Source of the DNA: Niabella yanshanensis | GTDB lineage: Bacteria > Bacteroidota > Bacteroidia > Chitinophagales > Chitinophagaceae | Direction of reading: 5' to 3' | Assembly: GCF_034424215.1 (NCBI RefSeq) | Contig: NZ_CP139960.1 | Span: 1,674,001-1,738,000, forward strand | Length of the DNA: 64,000 nucleotides | Shown: piece by piece, positions 44,030 to 52,859 of the stretch | Layout: every line of letters starts with the position of its first letter | Position numbering within the stretch: the first letter of the stretch is position 1 | Position numbers and translations under genes: made by a program | Notes under the pieces: generated by a model | What the model was told of the DNA's origin: nothing | The model's database searches: none | The model's input: only the letters and a program-made list of their open reading frames with translations

Positions 44030-45166
44030 ATGCCTGAAATTTTCTCATCCATTGCCTGTAATCTGGATAATGATATACTGGCGGCCTGCCTCCCGCTTTT
44101 CGAGTCTGAAAAAGTAGAGGCTATTGAATGGGCTTTTGACACCATTTTCAGCAAAGAAGTTATACCCGCCTGGTTTACCGAACTATTGCAAGCCTATAGT
44201 TCGCAAGGCAGGCTTATAGGGCATGGCGTATTTTTCTCGCTTTTTTCAGGCAACTGGTCTAAAGAGCAGGAAAACTGGTTATTAAAGCTTAAAGCGCTTT
44301 CGAAGCAGTTCAGGTTCGACCATATCACCGAGCATTTTGGTTTTATGACGGGTAGCGACTTCCATAAAGGAGCTCCCCTAAGCGTCCCTCTTACTGCTTC
44401 TACAATGCGTATAGGTATAGACCGGCTTCAACGCATCCAGGATGCCTGCAATTGCCCGGTAGGTTTGGAAAACCTCGCTTTCGCCTGTTCTGCTGAAGAA
44501 GTAAAAAGGCATGGCTCTTTTTTGCTGGAACTAATTGAAAGTGTTAATGGCTTTATTATCCTTGATCTTCATAATTTTTATTGCCAGTCTCACAATTTTA
44601 ATATTCCTTTTGACACATTGATAAAGTATTACCCCCTGGACAAGGTTAGGGAAATACATATCTCCGGAGGTAGTTGGGAACCGGTATCTGTACAGCCAGC
44701 AAGAACCATAAGAAGGGATACTCATGATGATGCCGTTCCTGAAACGGTTTTCGGATTTCTTGAAAAAACGCTCCCGCGATGCCCCAATTTAAAATTTGTA
44801 GTATTAGAACAGTTAGGCAACGGGCTCACTACACCCGAAAGCCGCCTGCAATTTCAAAAAGATTTCTATCGAATGCGAGCAATTGTCCAGTCAGCTCAAA
44901 AGAATAAAAAAGATGGGAGCCCTGATCCGTTTCTCCCCCCCATGGGACAGCGAGTATTTTCCACTCCCACTGAAGACCCTTTATTAGGCTTACAGCAACA
45001 AGAGCTCTCCGATATTTTTGAAAATGCTGAAAGTGTAAACGATGCTATTCGCCTGCTAAAGCGTTCTAGCTTAGCACAATCGGCGTGGAAAATAGAATAT
45101 TGGGATGAAGCCATGCTGGAAACAGCGATCAATATTGCTCAAAAATGGAAAAACGGTTTTGACTAG
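44030..45166 (+). CDS. DUF692 family multinuclear non-heme iron oxidase (MNIO), C-terminally extended
   Basis: 378 aa, TIM-barrel core about 1-285. Expected metal ligands of the family are all present: H65 (GHGV), H98/E101/H102 (DHITEH), E147 (GLENL), D179/H181/N182 (LDLHN), E208/H210 (EIHISGG), D230/H232 (DTHDDAVPE) and E260 (LEQ). Characterised relatives use a di- or tri-iron site and oxygen to convert Cys residues of a peptide to thiooxazolone-like or rearranged products, usually with a separate partner protein. None is adjacent; instead the protein carries an extra helical tail of about 90 residues. Follows the Cys-tailed peptide by 14 nt, so probably one operon. Confidence 0.85.
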   Translation: MPEIFSSIACNLDNDILAACLPLFESEKVEAIEWAFDTIFSKEVIPAWFTELLQAYSSQGRLIGHGVFFSLFSGNWSKEQENWLLKLKALSKQFRFDHITEHFGFMTGSDFHKGAPLSVPLTASTMRIGIDRLQRIQDACNCPVGLENLAFACSAEEVKRHGSFLLELIESVNGFIILDLHNFYCQSHNFNIPFDTLIKYYPLDKVREIHISGGSWEPVSVQPARTIRRDTHDDAVPETVFGFLEKTLPRCPNLKFVVLEQLGNGLTTPESRLQFQKDFYRMRAIVQSAQKNKKDGSPDPFLPPMGQRVFSTPTEDPLLGLQQQELSDIFENAESVNDAIRLLKRSSLAQSAWKIEYWDEAMLETAINIAQKWKNGFD

Positions 45167-45288
45167 ATCCATCTCAATGATTTGCTGAAAATTTGGCCGG
45201 TTGATAATTTTCTCCTAATACTACCCCTAAAAACTGTAAATGCAGGCTTTATCCCTATTTTTGCGAGCGTTATAAACTAAATTTTCAG

Positions 45289-48200
45289 ATGAACTTTAAA
45301 AAAGTAAACAACATCACCGGCTGGCTGGTTTTTTTAGTAGCCACGCTTACCTACACACTAACCAGAGAAGCCAGAGGCTCTTTATGGGATTGCGGTGAAT
45401 TTGTGGCCTGTGCCTTCAAATTAGGAATGCCCCACCCTCCTGGTGCGCCTTTGTTTACTTTACTGGGGAGGTTCTTCATTGTATTATTTGGAGATAATCC
45501 CCAAACCGCTGGTAATGCAGTGAACTTCATGAGTGCCCTGGCCAGTGCAGGCACTATTCTTTTCCTCTTCTGGACGATCACCCATTTTGCACGTAAAATG
45601 TTTGTAAAAGCAGGTGAAGCGCTTACCCAACCGCAAATGATCACGGTGATGGCTTCGGGTGTTGTTGGTGCCCTGGCTTATACTTTCACTGATTCTTTCT
45701 GGTATAGCGCTGTAGAGGGTGAAGTGTACGCCTTATCATCCTTCTTTACTGCTTTTGTATTCTGGATCATGTTGAAATGGGAGCATGCCGATGAGCATGC
45801 AGGTGATAACGAAACCGGAAGAATCAGAGCCGACAAGTGGATTATATTCCTCTTCTTTATGATGGGATTATCGATTGGTGTTCACTTATTGAACCTTTTA
45901 ACCATACCCGCAATTGTAATGATCTATTACTACCGCCGTTATAAGCCTACTACTAAAGGTGCTATTGCTGCCTTTTTAATTGGTTGTGTAATCACCGGTA
46001 TTGTACAGGTTGCCGTAATTCAGTATAGTATGAAAGCAGCTGGCTGGTTTGATATTCTTTTCGTCAACAACTTCGGGCTTCCTTTTTTCTCTGGTTTTGC
46101 GGCTTACTTTATTATAATAGCAGTTTTAATTGGCTGGGCATTAACTTTCAAAGCCAATGTATCTAAAGGCAAGATCATAGCCTGGACCGCACTGTTCTTT
46201 GCTTTGGCCTTTTTACCATTTGCTTTCTCAGGCACCATGGCAGTATTCAAGATCATTCTCTTGTTAATTATTGGGGCCGTTTTAGGATATTTCATTAAAA
46301 CTTCTGCCTTAAAAGTGCTGAAATTATCCCTCTGGTGCTATGCATTTATGATGCTGGGATACTTCATGTATTTCACTTCTCTGATCCGCAGCCATGCCAA
46401 CCCGGGTATTGATATGAACAATGTAGACAACCCGATTAACCTGGTTTACTACCTTGGACGTGAGCAATATGGCAGCGCGCCGCTGATTTACGGTCCTCAC
46501 TTTGCCGCCGAAGTGGATTACGACGAAAACGGATCTCCATATACAACCGGGGAGATGAAATATACCAAAGGGAGGGAGAAATACATTCCAACAGGTCCTG
46601 CCAGGGAAGTGCGGTATCAAAGTGGTGACAAAATGTTATTCCCGCGTATCTGGGACTCCAGCAACGACCAAAACCATGCGCAGTTTTATGCCGATTGGTT
46701 AGGAATAGGCCAGCAACAAGACCCCAACACTGGCCAAACCAAATATGACGCTCCAACTTACGGACAAAACATCAACTGGTTCCTTACCTACCAGACTGAC
46801 TTTCTTTTCATGCGTTATTTTATGTGGAATTTCGCGGGACGCCAAAACGATTTACAGGGATTTGGTAATAAGCGGGATGGCAACTGGATTTCGGGCATCA
46901 GCCTGATCGACAACGCGCGCCTGGGCGATCAAAGTAAAATGCCGGATAGTTTAAAAGCCAACAAAGCCAATAATAAGCTATTTATGCTACCGCTCATTTT
47001 GGGTATACTTGGATTTGTGTTCCAGCTTCTCAGAAACAAGAATGACTTTATTATTACAGCTATTCTCTTTTTCTTCCTGGGTGAGGCCATTGTACTATAC
47101 CTGAACGCCCCCGGTAATATGCCGAGGGAAAGGGACTATGTATTTGTGGGTGCGATGTATGTATTTGCTATCTGGATCGGCATTTCGGTATTGGCTTTCG
47201 TTAAGCTCGCGCTGGAAAAAACCGATAAAGAACTGTTTAAAAAGGTTTTAATATATGGAGCTACGGTAACCTTCCTGGTAACTGTCATTACCAGCCTCAC
47301 CGGATCTCCCGGCGGAGCGATCATAGCAAGTTTGGTTGCTGCTATCTTATTCGTTGCGGTAGTTGCCGCGGTTACCTATATTGTAAAAGCGGCTTCCGGT
47401 AACGGCACTAATTTAAAGATGGCGGGTATAACCGCTGGTGCCGTATGCTTACTGGTTCCTGTACTAATGGCACAGCAAGAATGGGATGACCATGACCGTA
47501 GCCAAAAAACATTAGCGCCGGACCTTGCCAAGGATTACCTGGAAAGCTGCGCGCCTAATGCCATCCTGTTCACCTTTGGCGATAATGATACTTACCCGCT
47601 TTGGTATGCACAGGAAGTGGAAGGCATCAGGCCCGATATCCGTATTATCAATACCAGCTTGTTGGGTATCGACTGGTATATCAACCAGCTTCGTTACAAG
47701 ATCAACAAAGCCGACAGTGTGGATGTGATCTGGTCGCCCGAACAAATCGAAGGCCATAACCGGGAGTATATCCGCCTGGGGCAACAGCAACAGGGACAAG
47801 CTATCGATGCTAATGCGTTCTACCCGCTGTACGATATCATGAAAGATTACCTGGGACAGGAAGTGAAAGACGAAGATGGCAATGATGTAGGACCTAATAC
47901 GATGCCTTTCAAAAAGTTCTTTGTACCGGTAGATAAACAATTAGTTTATAAAAACGGAACAGCAACTCCGGCAGACAGTGTAGTAGATCAAATGGCATTT
48001 GAAATTCCATCTGGTGCTATTGCGCGTAATGATCTCATTATGCTGAACATCATTGCTACCAACAAATGGCAAAGACCTATTTATTTTACTGCAGCCTATG
48101 GTGAATTAGGTTTTGGTCAGCACCTGCGCAAAGATGGTTTGACTTACAGGCTGGTTCCGTTCCTGGCTAAAGCGCCTCAGCAAAACTGGGTAACAGACCA

Positions 48201-48825
48201 GGCTATGAGAGCCATGAGGGCCGGCGGTTCTTCGGTGAAGGACAACAATCTTAAAGCCATTTTTGAGAATCTTCAAAAATTTGAATTTGGCGGTGCTAAT
48301 AAAAAGGGCGTTTATTTCGATGAAGTAAACCGCCAATATCTTTTAAACATCAGGGGCATCTTTGCTGAAGCAGCCGGTAACCTGGCAGATGCAGGTAAAA
48401 TTGATGAAGCGGTTAAGTTACTGAACAGGGAAGCTGAAGGAATTGATCCTGAAAACCTTCCTTATGGGATGACCAGCCGCTATAGCCAGCATAATCAAAC
48501 CGGCATTTTATTAACTGAAGCGTATTACAAGGCTGGCAAATTGGACCAGGCCCGTAAAGTGGCAGAAGATATTAAAAAGGATATTGCCAGCCAGAGAAGC
48601 TACTATGAATCTCTGAAAGCCGAAAAGCCCGAATACTACGCAGGTTTAGAACATACTGAAGTTATATTGAATGAAATAATGGGTGAGGTTTTAAGCCAGG
48701 TGGAGCAGCAATATGATCCGCTGAAAAAAGCAGCTAAGAATCCAGCACAGGAACTGACGCCCGAAGCCCTGTTAAAAGCGGCTGACAGCGCAAAAAAAGC
48801 AGGCGCCGCCGATTCGGGAAAATAA
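45289..48825 (+). CDS. DUF2723 family membrane protein (O-mannosyltransferase-like)
   Basis: Large integral membrane protein, 1178 aa. About a dozen transmembrane helices in the first half (20-830) with the DUF2723 loop: EARGSLWDCGEFVACAFKLGMPHPPGAPLF, where the acidic DCGE resembles the catalytic loop of PMT-type glycosyltransferases. A long soluble region follows (about 730-1080, with ILFTFGDNDTYPLWYAQE), then TPR-like helices and an Ala/Lys-rich tail. Probably transfers a lipid-linked sugar in the periplasm; in Bacteroidetes related proteins are thought to act in protein O-glycosylation, but the substrate is not known. Closed by a strong terminator. Confidence 0.88.
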   Translation: MNFKKVNNITGWLVFLVATLTYTLTREARGSLWDCGEFVACAFKLGMPHPPGAPLFTLLGRFFIVLFGDNPQTAGNAVNFMSALASAGTILFLFWTITHFARKMFVKAGEALTQPQMITVMASGVVGALAYTFTDSFWYSAVEGEVYALSSFFTAFVFWIMLKWEHADEHAGDNETGRIRADKWIIFLFFMMGLSIGVHLLNLLTIPAIVMIYYYRRYKPTTKGAIAAFLIGCVITGIVQVAVIQYSMKAAGWFDILFVNNFGLPFFSGFAAYFIIIAVLIGWALTFKANVSKGKIIAWTALFFALAFLPFAFSGTMAVFKIILLLIIGAVLGYFIKTSALKVLKLSLWCYAFMMLGYFMYFTSLIRSHANPGIDMNNVDNPINLVYYLGREQYGSAPLIYGPHFAAEVDYDENGSPYTTGEMKYTKGREKYIPTGPAREVRYQSGDKMLFPRIWDSSNDQNHAQFYADWLGIGQQQDPNTGQTKYDAPTYGQNINWFLTYQTDFLFMRYFMWNFAGRQNDLQGFGNKRDGNWISGISLIDNARLGDQSKMPDSLKANKANNKLFMLPLILGILGFVFQLLRNKNDFIITAILFFFLGEAIVLYLNAPGNMPRERDYVFVGAMYVFAIWIGISVLAFVKLALEKTDKELFKKVLIYGATVTFLVTVITSLTGSPGGAIIASLVAAILFVAVVAAVTYIVKAASGNGTNLKMAGITAGAVCLLVPVLMAQQEWDDHDRSQKTLAPDLAKDYLESCAPNAILFTFGDNDTYPLWYAQEVEGIRPDIRIINTSLLGIDWYINQLRYKINKADSVDVIWSPEQIEGHNREYIRLGQQQQGQAIDANAFYPLYDIMKDYLGQEVKDEDGNDVGPNTMPFKKFFVPVDKQLVYKNGTATPADSVVDQMAFEIPSGAIARNDLIMLNIIATNKWQRPIYFTAAYGELGFGQHLRKDGLTYRLVPFLAKAPQQNWVTDQAMRAMRAGGSSVKDNNLKAIFENLQKFEFGGANKKGVYFDEVNRQYLLNIRGIFAEAAGNLADAGKIDEAVKLLNREAEGIDPENLPYGMTSRYSQHNQTGILLTEAYYKAGKLDQARKVAEDIKKDIASQRSYYESLKAEKPEYYAGLEHTEVILNEIMGEVLSQVEQQYDPLKKAAKNPAQELTPEALLKAADSAKKAGAADSGK

Positions 48826-48849
48826 TATCAACGGAATAGAATCTCAGTG

Positions 48850-48881
48850 AAAGGCTGTCCCTAACCGGACGGCCTTTTTTT
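48850..48881 (+). terminator. Terminator after the DUF2723 gene
   Basis: AAAGGCTGTCC, loop CTAACC, GGACGGCCTTT followed by a T-run; an 11-bp stem with one U-G pair. Confidence 0.88.
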
Positions 48882-48895
48882 GGAGCAACCTCTTC

Positions 48896-48975
48896 CCATT
48901 CCCCACTCACTATTACCCCTTCACTATTATCTATTATCTATTCACTATTCACCAGTAAACCATTCAACCAGTAAA
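48896..48975 (+). repeat. Degenerate word-repeat spacer (CTATTATCTATTCACTATTC)
   Basis: From just after the DUF2723 terminator to the VWA start, the spacer consists of near-copies of CACTATTATC and CTATTCACTATTCACC. Same vocabulary as the gatC spacer at 18255-18303. It keeps an open frame by chance, so a longer VWA protein starting at 48880 looks spurious. Confidence 0.5.
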
Positions 48976-50088
48976 ATGTTATATTTATATATGCGTGGGT
49001 TTCATTTTTCAAAATTTGATGGTAGCCAGGAAGGGAAAACTCCCTTTGAGAAGCTTCTGGATATTTTTATGCAATTGCTCACTTACACCAGTGGTGATGT
49101 GGGCGAGGCTTTGGAATGGCTGAATGAACTGGATAAACAATACCAGCTTACCGACCAGGAATATGGCATGGGCGACTTTATAGAAGATCTGAAACAGAAG
49201 GAGTACATCACTGATGACGAGCAAAAAGGCGAAATAAAGATCACTCCTAAAACAGAACAGGGCATTCGTAAAAAAAGCCTGGAAGAGATCTTTGGCAAAC
49301 TGAAAAAGAGCAAACAGGGCGATCATAAGACCTTTAAGCCAGGACAGGGAGATGAGATCAACCCCGAAACAAGGCCTTTCCAGTTTGGGGACATGCTGGA
49401 GCAGATCGACTTCACCGAGTCCATCCGCAATGCCCAGATCAATCATGGGGTGGACAGCTTTTCACTTCGGGAGGATGACCTTAGTATCCGTGAAACGGAT
49501 TTCAAAACCCAGACTTCAACGGTGTTGATGATCGACATTTCCCACTCCATGATCCTTTATGGAGAGGACCGTATTACGCCTGCTAAAAAAGTAGCGATGG
49601 CACTCAGTGAACTGATTACTACCCGTTACCCAAAAGATACATTGGATATTGTAGTTTTTGGAAACGATGCCTGGCCGGTTGAGATTAAAGACCTTCCCTA
49701 TTTACAGGTAGGCCCCTATCATACCAATACCGTTGCGGGTTTGGAGCTGGCCATGGACATCCTAAGACGAAGAAAAAATCCGAACAAGCAGATTTTTATG
49801 ATCACGGATGGTAAGCCTACCTGTCTGAAAATTGGGAAGCGCTATTACAAAAATGCTTTTGGTTTAGATCGTAAGGTAGTAAACCGTTGTATGAATCTTG
49901 CAGCACAGTGCAAGAAAAATAAAATACCGATCACTACTTTTATGATTGCCACCGACCCCTATCTGCAGCGGTTTGTACAGGAATTTACAGAGATGAATCA
50001 CGGTAAAGCCTACTTTGCTTCTTTAGACAACCTCGGAAGTTTTATCTTTAAAGACTTTGAAAGCGGTAAGTCGAAGACCGTGATTTAA
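48976..50088 (+). CDS. VWA domain-containing protein (chelatase/MoxR partner)
   Basis: About 370 aa from the ATG at 48976 (MLYLYMRGFHFSKFDG). N-terminal helical half with GDVGEALEWLNELDKQYQL; C-terminal von Willebrand A domain (about 205-365) with an intact MIDAS: DISHS (about D213), a Thr site and TDGKPTC (second Asp). No signal peptide, so cytosolic. It is followed after 83 nt by a MoxR/chelatase-type AAA+ ATPase; such pairs act as metal-insertion or chaperone-like remodelling machines, targets unknown here. Confidence 0.88.
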   Translation: MLYLYMRGFHFSKFDGSQEGKTPFEKLLDIFMQLLTYTSGDVGEALEWLNELDKQYQLTDQEYGMGDFIEDLKQKEYITDDEQKGEIKITPKTEQGIRKKSLEEIFGKLKKSKQGDHKTFKPGQGDEINPETRPFQFGDMLEQIDFTESIRNAQINHGVDSFSLREDDLSIRETDFKTQTSTVLMIDISHSMILYGEDRITPAKKVAMALSELITTRYPKDTLDIVVFGNDAWPVEIKDLPYLQVGPYHTNTVAGLELAMDILRRRKNPNKQIFMITDGKPTCLKIGKRYYKNAFGLDRKVVNRCMNLAAQCKKNKIPITTFMIATDPYLQRFVQEFTEMNHGKAYFASLDNLGSFIFKDFESGKSKTVI

Positions 50089-50160
50089 TGATTAACCACT
50101 AAGACACAAAAATCAGTAAAATTCGCTTAGCGCCTTTGAGCCTTTGCGGTTCCATAAAAA
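50089..50160 (+). repeat. Degenerate word-repeat spacer (CACTAAGACAC...CCTTTGAGCCTTTGCGG)
   Basis: The spacer between the VWA and ATPase genes is built from phrases such as ACCACTAAGACACAAAAA and GCGCCTTTGAGCCTTTGCGG, which recur as spacer phrases in many genomes by my recollection. A different word family from the other spacers in the window. Confidence 0.45.
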
Positions 50161-50171
50161 ATAACATATTA

Positions 50172-51701
50172 ATGAACGCAAGCACAATCGGAGAACTGAA
50201 AAAATCCGGATACCAATCCAAATCTATAAAAGAAGAAATAAGACAGAATCTTATACAGAAATTAAAAGAAGGTGAGACTACTTTTCCTGGAATTGTTGGC
50301 TATGAAGACTCGGTAGTTCCGGAAACGGAAAGGGCTTTACTGAGTAAGCACAACATATTATTACTGGGTTTGCGCGGGCAGGCGAAAACCCGCATGGCGC
50401 GCCAGATGACCGCTTTGCTCGATGAATACATCCCTTTCGTTGCCGGCAGCGAGATCAATGATGATCCGCTGAATCCCATATCAAAATATGCGATAGACCT
50501 GATCGCTGAAAAAGGGGATAATACGCCTATCGAATGGCTGCACAGAAGCCAGCGCTACGGCGAAAAGCTGGCCACCCCCGATGTAAGTGTTGCCGACCTG
50601 ATTGGTGATATCGATCCTATTAAGGCAGCCAATTTAAAGCTGAGCTTTGCAGACGAACGCGTGTTGCATTATGGTATTATTCCGCGCAGTAACCGGAGTA
50701 TTTTTGTGATTAATGAGCTGCCCGATCTTCAGGCACGTATACAGGTTTCTTTGTTCAACATACTGGAAGAGGGAGATATACAGATTCGTGGCTTCAAATT
50801 GAGAATGCCGCTGGATATACTGTTTATATTCACCGCTAACCCGGAAGATTATACCAACCGGGGCTCTATCGTAACGCCACTAAAAGACCGTATTCAGAGC
50901 CAGATACTGACCCATTATCCCCGTACGCTGGAGCATGCTCTTGACATTACTGAACAGGAAGCCTTTGTGCATGATGACGTGGTTGAGAAAGTGCTCATAA
51001 GCGACCTGGTGAAAAAGCTTATCGAACAGGTGGCATTTGAAGCCCGCAGCAGTGAATTTGTAGATAAGAAAAGTGGTGTGAGTGCACGTCTTACTATTTC
51101 AGCCAGGGAGAATGCAGTAAGCGCTGCTGAGAGAAGAGCATTGATCAATGGCGAATCAACCACGCAAGTCTGGATATCTGATCTTGCTGGTATTATACCT
51201 TCCATAACGGGTAAAGTAGAACTGGTATATGAAGGAGAACAGGAAGGACCTTACCAGGTAGCTATGAACCTGGTGGATAAAGCCATTCGTTCGCAGTTCG
51301 TAAAATATTTTCCCGATCCGGACCAGTTGAAAAAACGCAGGAACACCGGTAAGCCCTCTGCACAGCAAAAGGCAGACGAAAATCCGTACCGCTCTATCAC
51401 AGCCTGGTTCGATAAAGGTAACCAGCTCAACATCCCCTTTAATGCTAAGGATGATCAGAAATTACAATTATTGTATGCAGTAGATGGCTTGCATGCGCTG
51501 GTGAAAAAATACTTTCCTGGAGCTAATGAAATGCAGTTGGGCTTACTAATGGAGTTTGTATTACATGGGCTGGCCTCCTACTCTTCTATTAGCAAAAAGC
51601 TATTTGAAAACAAGATCGAATTTAAGGACTTGTTTGGAAGCATGATGAGTATGGGGAATGATGACCAGGATGAGGAACTGGGCTTTGATGACGAGAACTA
51701 A
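50172..51701 (+). CDS. MoxR/magnesium-chelatase-type AAA+ ATPase
   Basis: Cytosolic ATPase, 509 aa from the ATG at 50172 (a TTG 12 codons upstream lies in the repeat spacer and is unlikely). Walker A is the variant GLRGQAKTRMARQM (about 68-81); Walker B region SIFVINELPDLQARIQ; sensor LFIFTANPEDYTNRGSIVTPLKDRI, typical of ChlI/BchI-like proteins. C-terminal helical domain holds RLTISARENAVSAAERRAL and an acidic tail (DDQDEELGFDDEN). Works with the upstream VWA protein. Confidence 0.9.
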   Translation: MNASTIGELKKSGYQSKSIKEEIRQNLIQKLKEGETTFPGIVGYEDSVVPETERALLSKHNILLLGLRGQAKTRMARQMTALLDEYIPFVAGSEINDDPLNPISKYAIDLIAEKGDNTPIEWLHRSQRYGEKLATPDVSVADLIGDIDPIKAANLKLSFADERVLHYGIIPRSNRSIFVINELPDLQARIQVSLFNILEEGDIQIRGFKLRMPLDILFIFTANPEDYTNRGSIVTPLKDRIQSQILTHYPRTLEHALDITEQEAFVHDDVVEKVLISDLVKKLIEQVAFEARSSEFVDKKSGVSARLTISARENAVSAAERRALINGESTTQVWISDLAGIIPSITGKVELVYEGEQEGPYQVAMNLVDKAIRSQFVKYFPDPDQLKKRRNTGKPSAQQKADENPYRSITAWFDKGNQLNIPFNAKDDQKLQLLYAVDGLHALVKKYFPGANEMQLGLLMEFVLHGLASYSSISKKLFENKIEFKDLFGSMMSMGNDDQDEELGFDDEN

Positions 51702-51750
51702 ATAAAGCTACACCCGGTCATTAATTCCGGACTTATATAATTATAATTGT

Positions 51751-51784
51751 AAAAAGACATCCTTAAATCAGGATGTCTTTTTTT
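51751..51784. terminator. Bidirectional terminator
   Basis: AAAAAGACATCCT, loop TAAATC, AGGATGTCTTTTTTT: a 13-bp stem with A-run and T-run on its two sides, serving both the ATPase gene and the convergent metallopeptidase gene. Confidence 0.92.
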
Positions 51785-51802
51785 ATAGAATACCCGTCAC
51801 AA

Positions 51803-52654
51803 TTAATTCAGAGACGGATCAGAAAAAGTATCTCCCTGTGAAATATCCCCGGTTTGAAAGCCTTTTTTAAACCAGTACATGCGTTGAGCAGAGGTTCCGT
51901 GGGTAAATGCATCGGGAACCACCGTCCCGCTACTTCTCTTTTGCAGCCGGTCGTCGCCAATAGCGTTGGCAGCATTTAAAGCCTCTTCGATGTCACCCTC
52001 ATCAAGGATATCTTTTGTTTTTTGTGCGTGATGAGCCCAAACCCCGGCCAGGAAATCAGCTTGTAATTCCATTTTTACTGAATACCTATTAAACTCAGCC
52101 TCGCTTAATCTACCGCGCAATCGCTGTAATTTTTCGGCTGTGCCATTCAAGTTCTGAATATGATGCCCTACCTCGTGAGCTACCACATAAGCCATGGCAA
52201 AATCACCACCAGCACCAAGCCTGGACTGCATTTCATCGTAGAAAGCAAGGTCTATATAAAGCTTACCGTCGCCGGGGCAATAAAACGGTCCGGATGCTGC
52301 ACTTCCATAACCGCAGGCCGTTTCGGTTTGCCCCCAATACAACACTAACCCTGGTTGTGAATAAGTTTGACCTTCTTTCGAAAAAAGTGCTCCCCAAACA
52401 TCCTCAGTATCAGCCAACACCACTTTCGTGAAAGAGGCCAGGTCCTTTTCTTTTTCCATTCGTTCTTCCACCGGCCCGGCAGATGCTTCATCATTTATTT
52501 GGGGCATCACCGGAGGTTCTCCAGTGCCTCCTAAAAAATTATAGAGCAAATAAATGATCAGGCCTACCACTCCTCCACCAACGGCCATACCACCGCCCGA
52601 CATGCCCCGCCTGTCTTCAACATTTCCACTTTCGCGTCTTCCTCTCCATTTCAT
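51803..52654 (-). CDS. Neutral zinc metallopeptidase (YpfJ/KPN_02809 family)
   Basis: 283 aa from the ATG at 52654, which gives the family's usual opening MKWRGRRESGNVEDRRG; the frame to 52684 adds ten weak residues. One transmembrane helix near residues 30-50 (VGLIIYLLYNFLGG). Catalytic zinc motif HEVGHHIQN (HExxH, about 170), with the C-terminal family motif FTHGTSAQRMYWFKKGFQTG. Substrate unknown; probably faces the periplasm. Confidence 0.92.
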   Translation of the reverse strand: MKWRGRRESGNVEDRRGMSGGGMAVGGGVVGLIIYLLYNFLGGTGEPPVMPQINDEASAGPVEERMEKEKDLASFTKVVLADTEDVWGALFSKEGQTYSQPGLVLYWGQTETACGYGSAASGPFYCPGDGKLYIDLAFYDEMQSRLGAGGDFAMAYVVAHEVGHHIQNLNGTAEKLQRLRGRLSEAEFNRYSVKMELQADFLAGVWAHHAQKTKDILDEGDIEEALNAANAIGDDRLQKRSSGTVVPDAFTHGTSAQRMYWFKKGFQTGDISQGDTFSDPSLN

Positions 52655-52859
52655 AATAGCTGGTTTATATATAAATATTTTCAATTAAAATATCGTGCCA
52701 TTATATAAACCGCTCATTGGAATATCTTCCCGGCCCTGAAACGAACTTTCACAGGAAAAGAGGAAGGGGATCTTTTAAATCCCTGAGTTCTAAACAAAAT
52801 TTCTTATAGTACTTGTGATGGGTCTAAAATAATTCTTAATGCCTGTTATACGTTTCATG

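Noticed and set aside
48880-48975. N-terminal extension of the VWA protein
   Set aside because: The extra 32 codons are translations of the word-repeat spacer and are low complexity; the ATG at 48976 starts a normal-looking protein.
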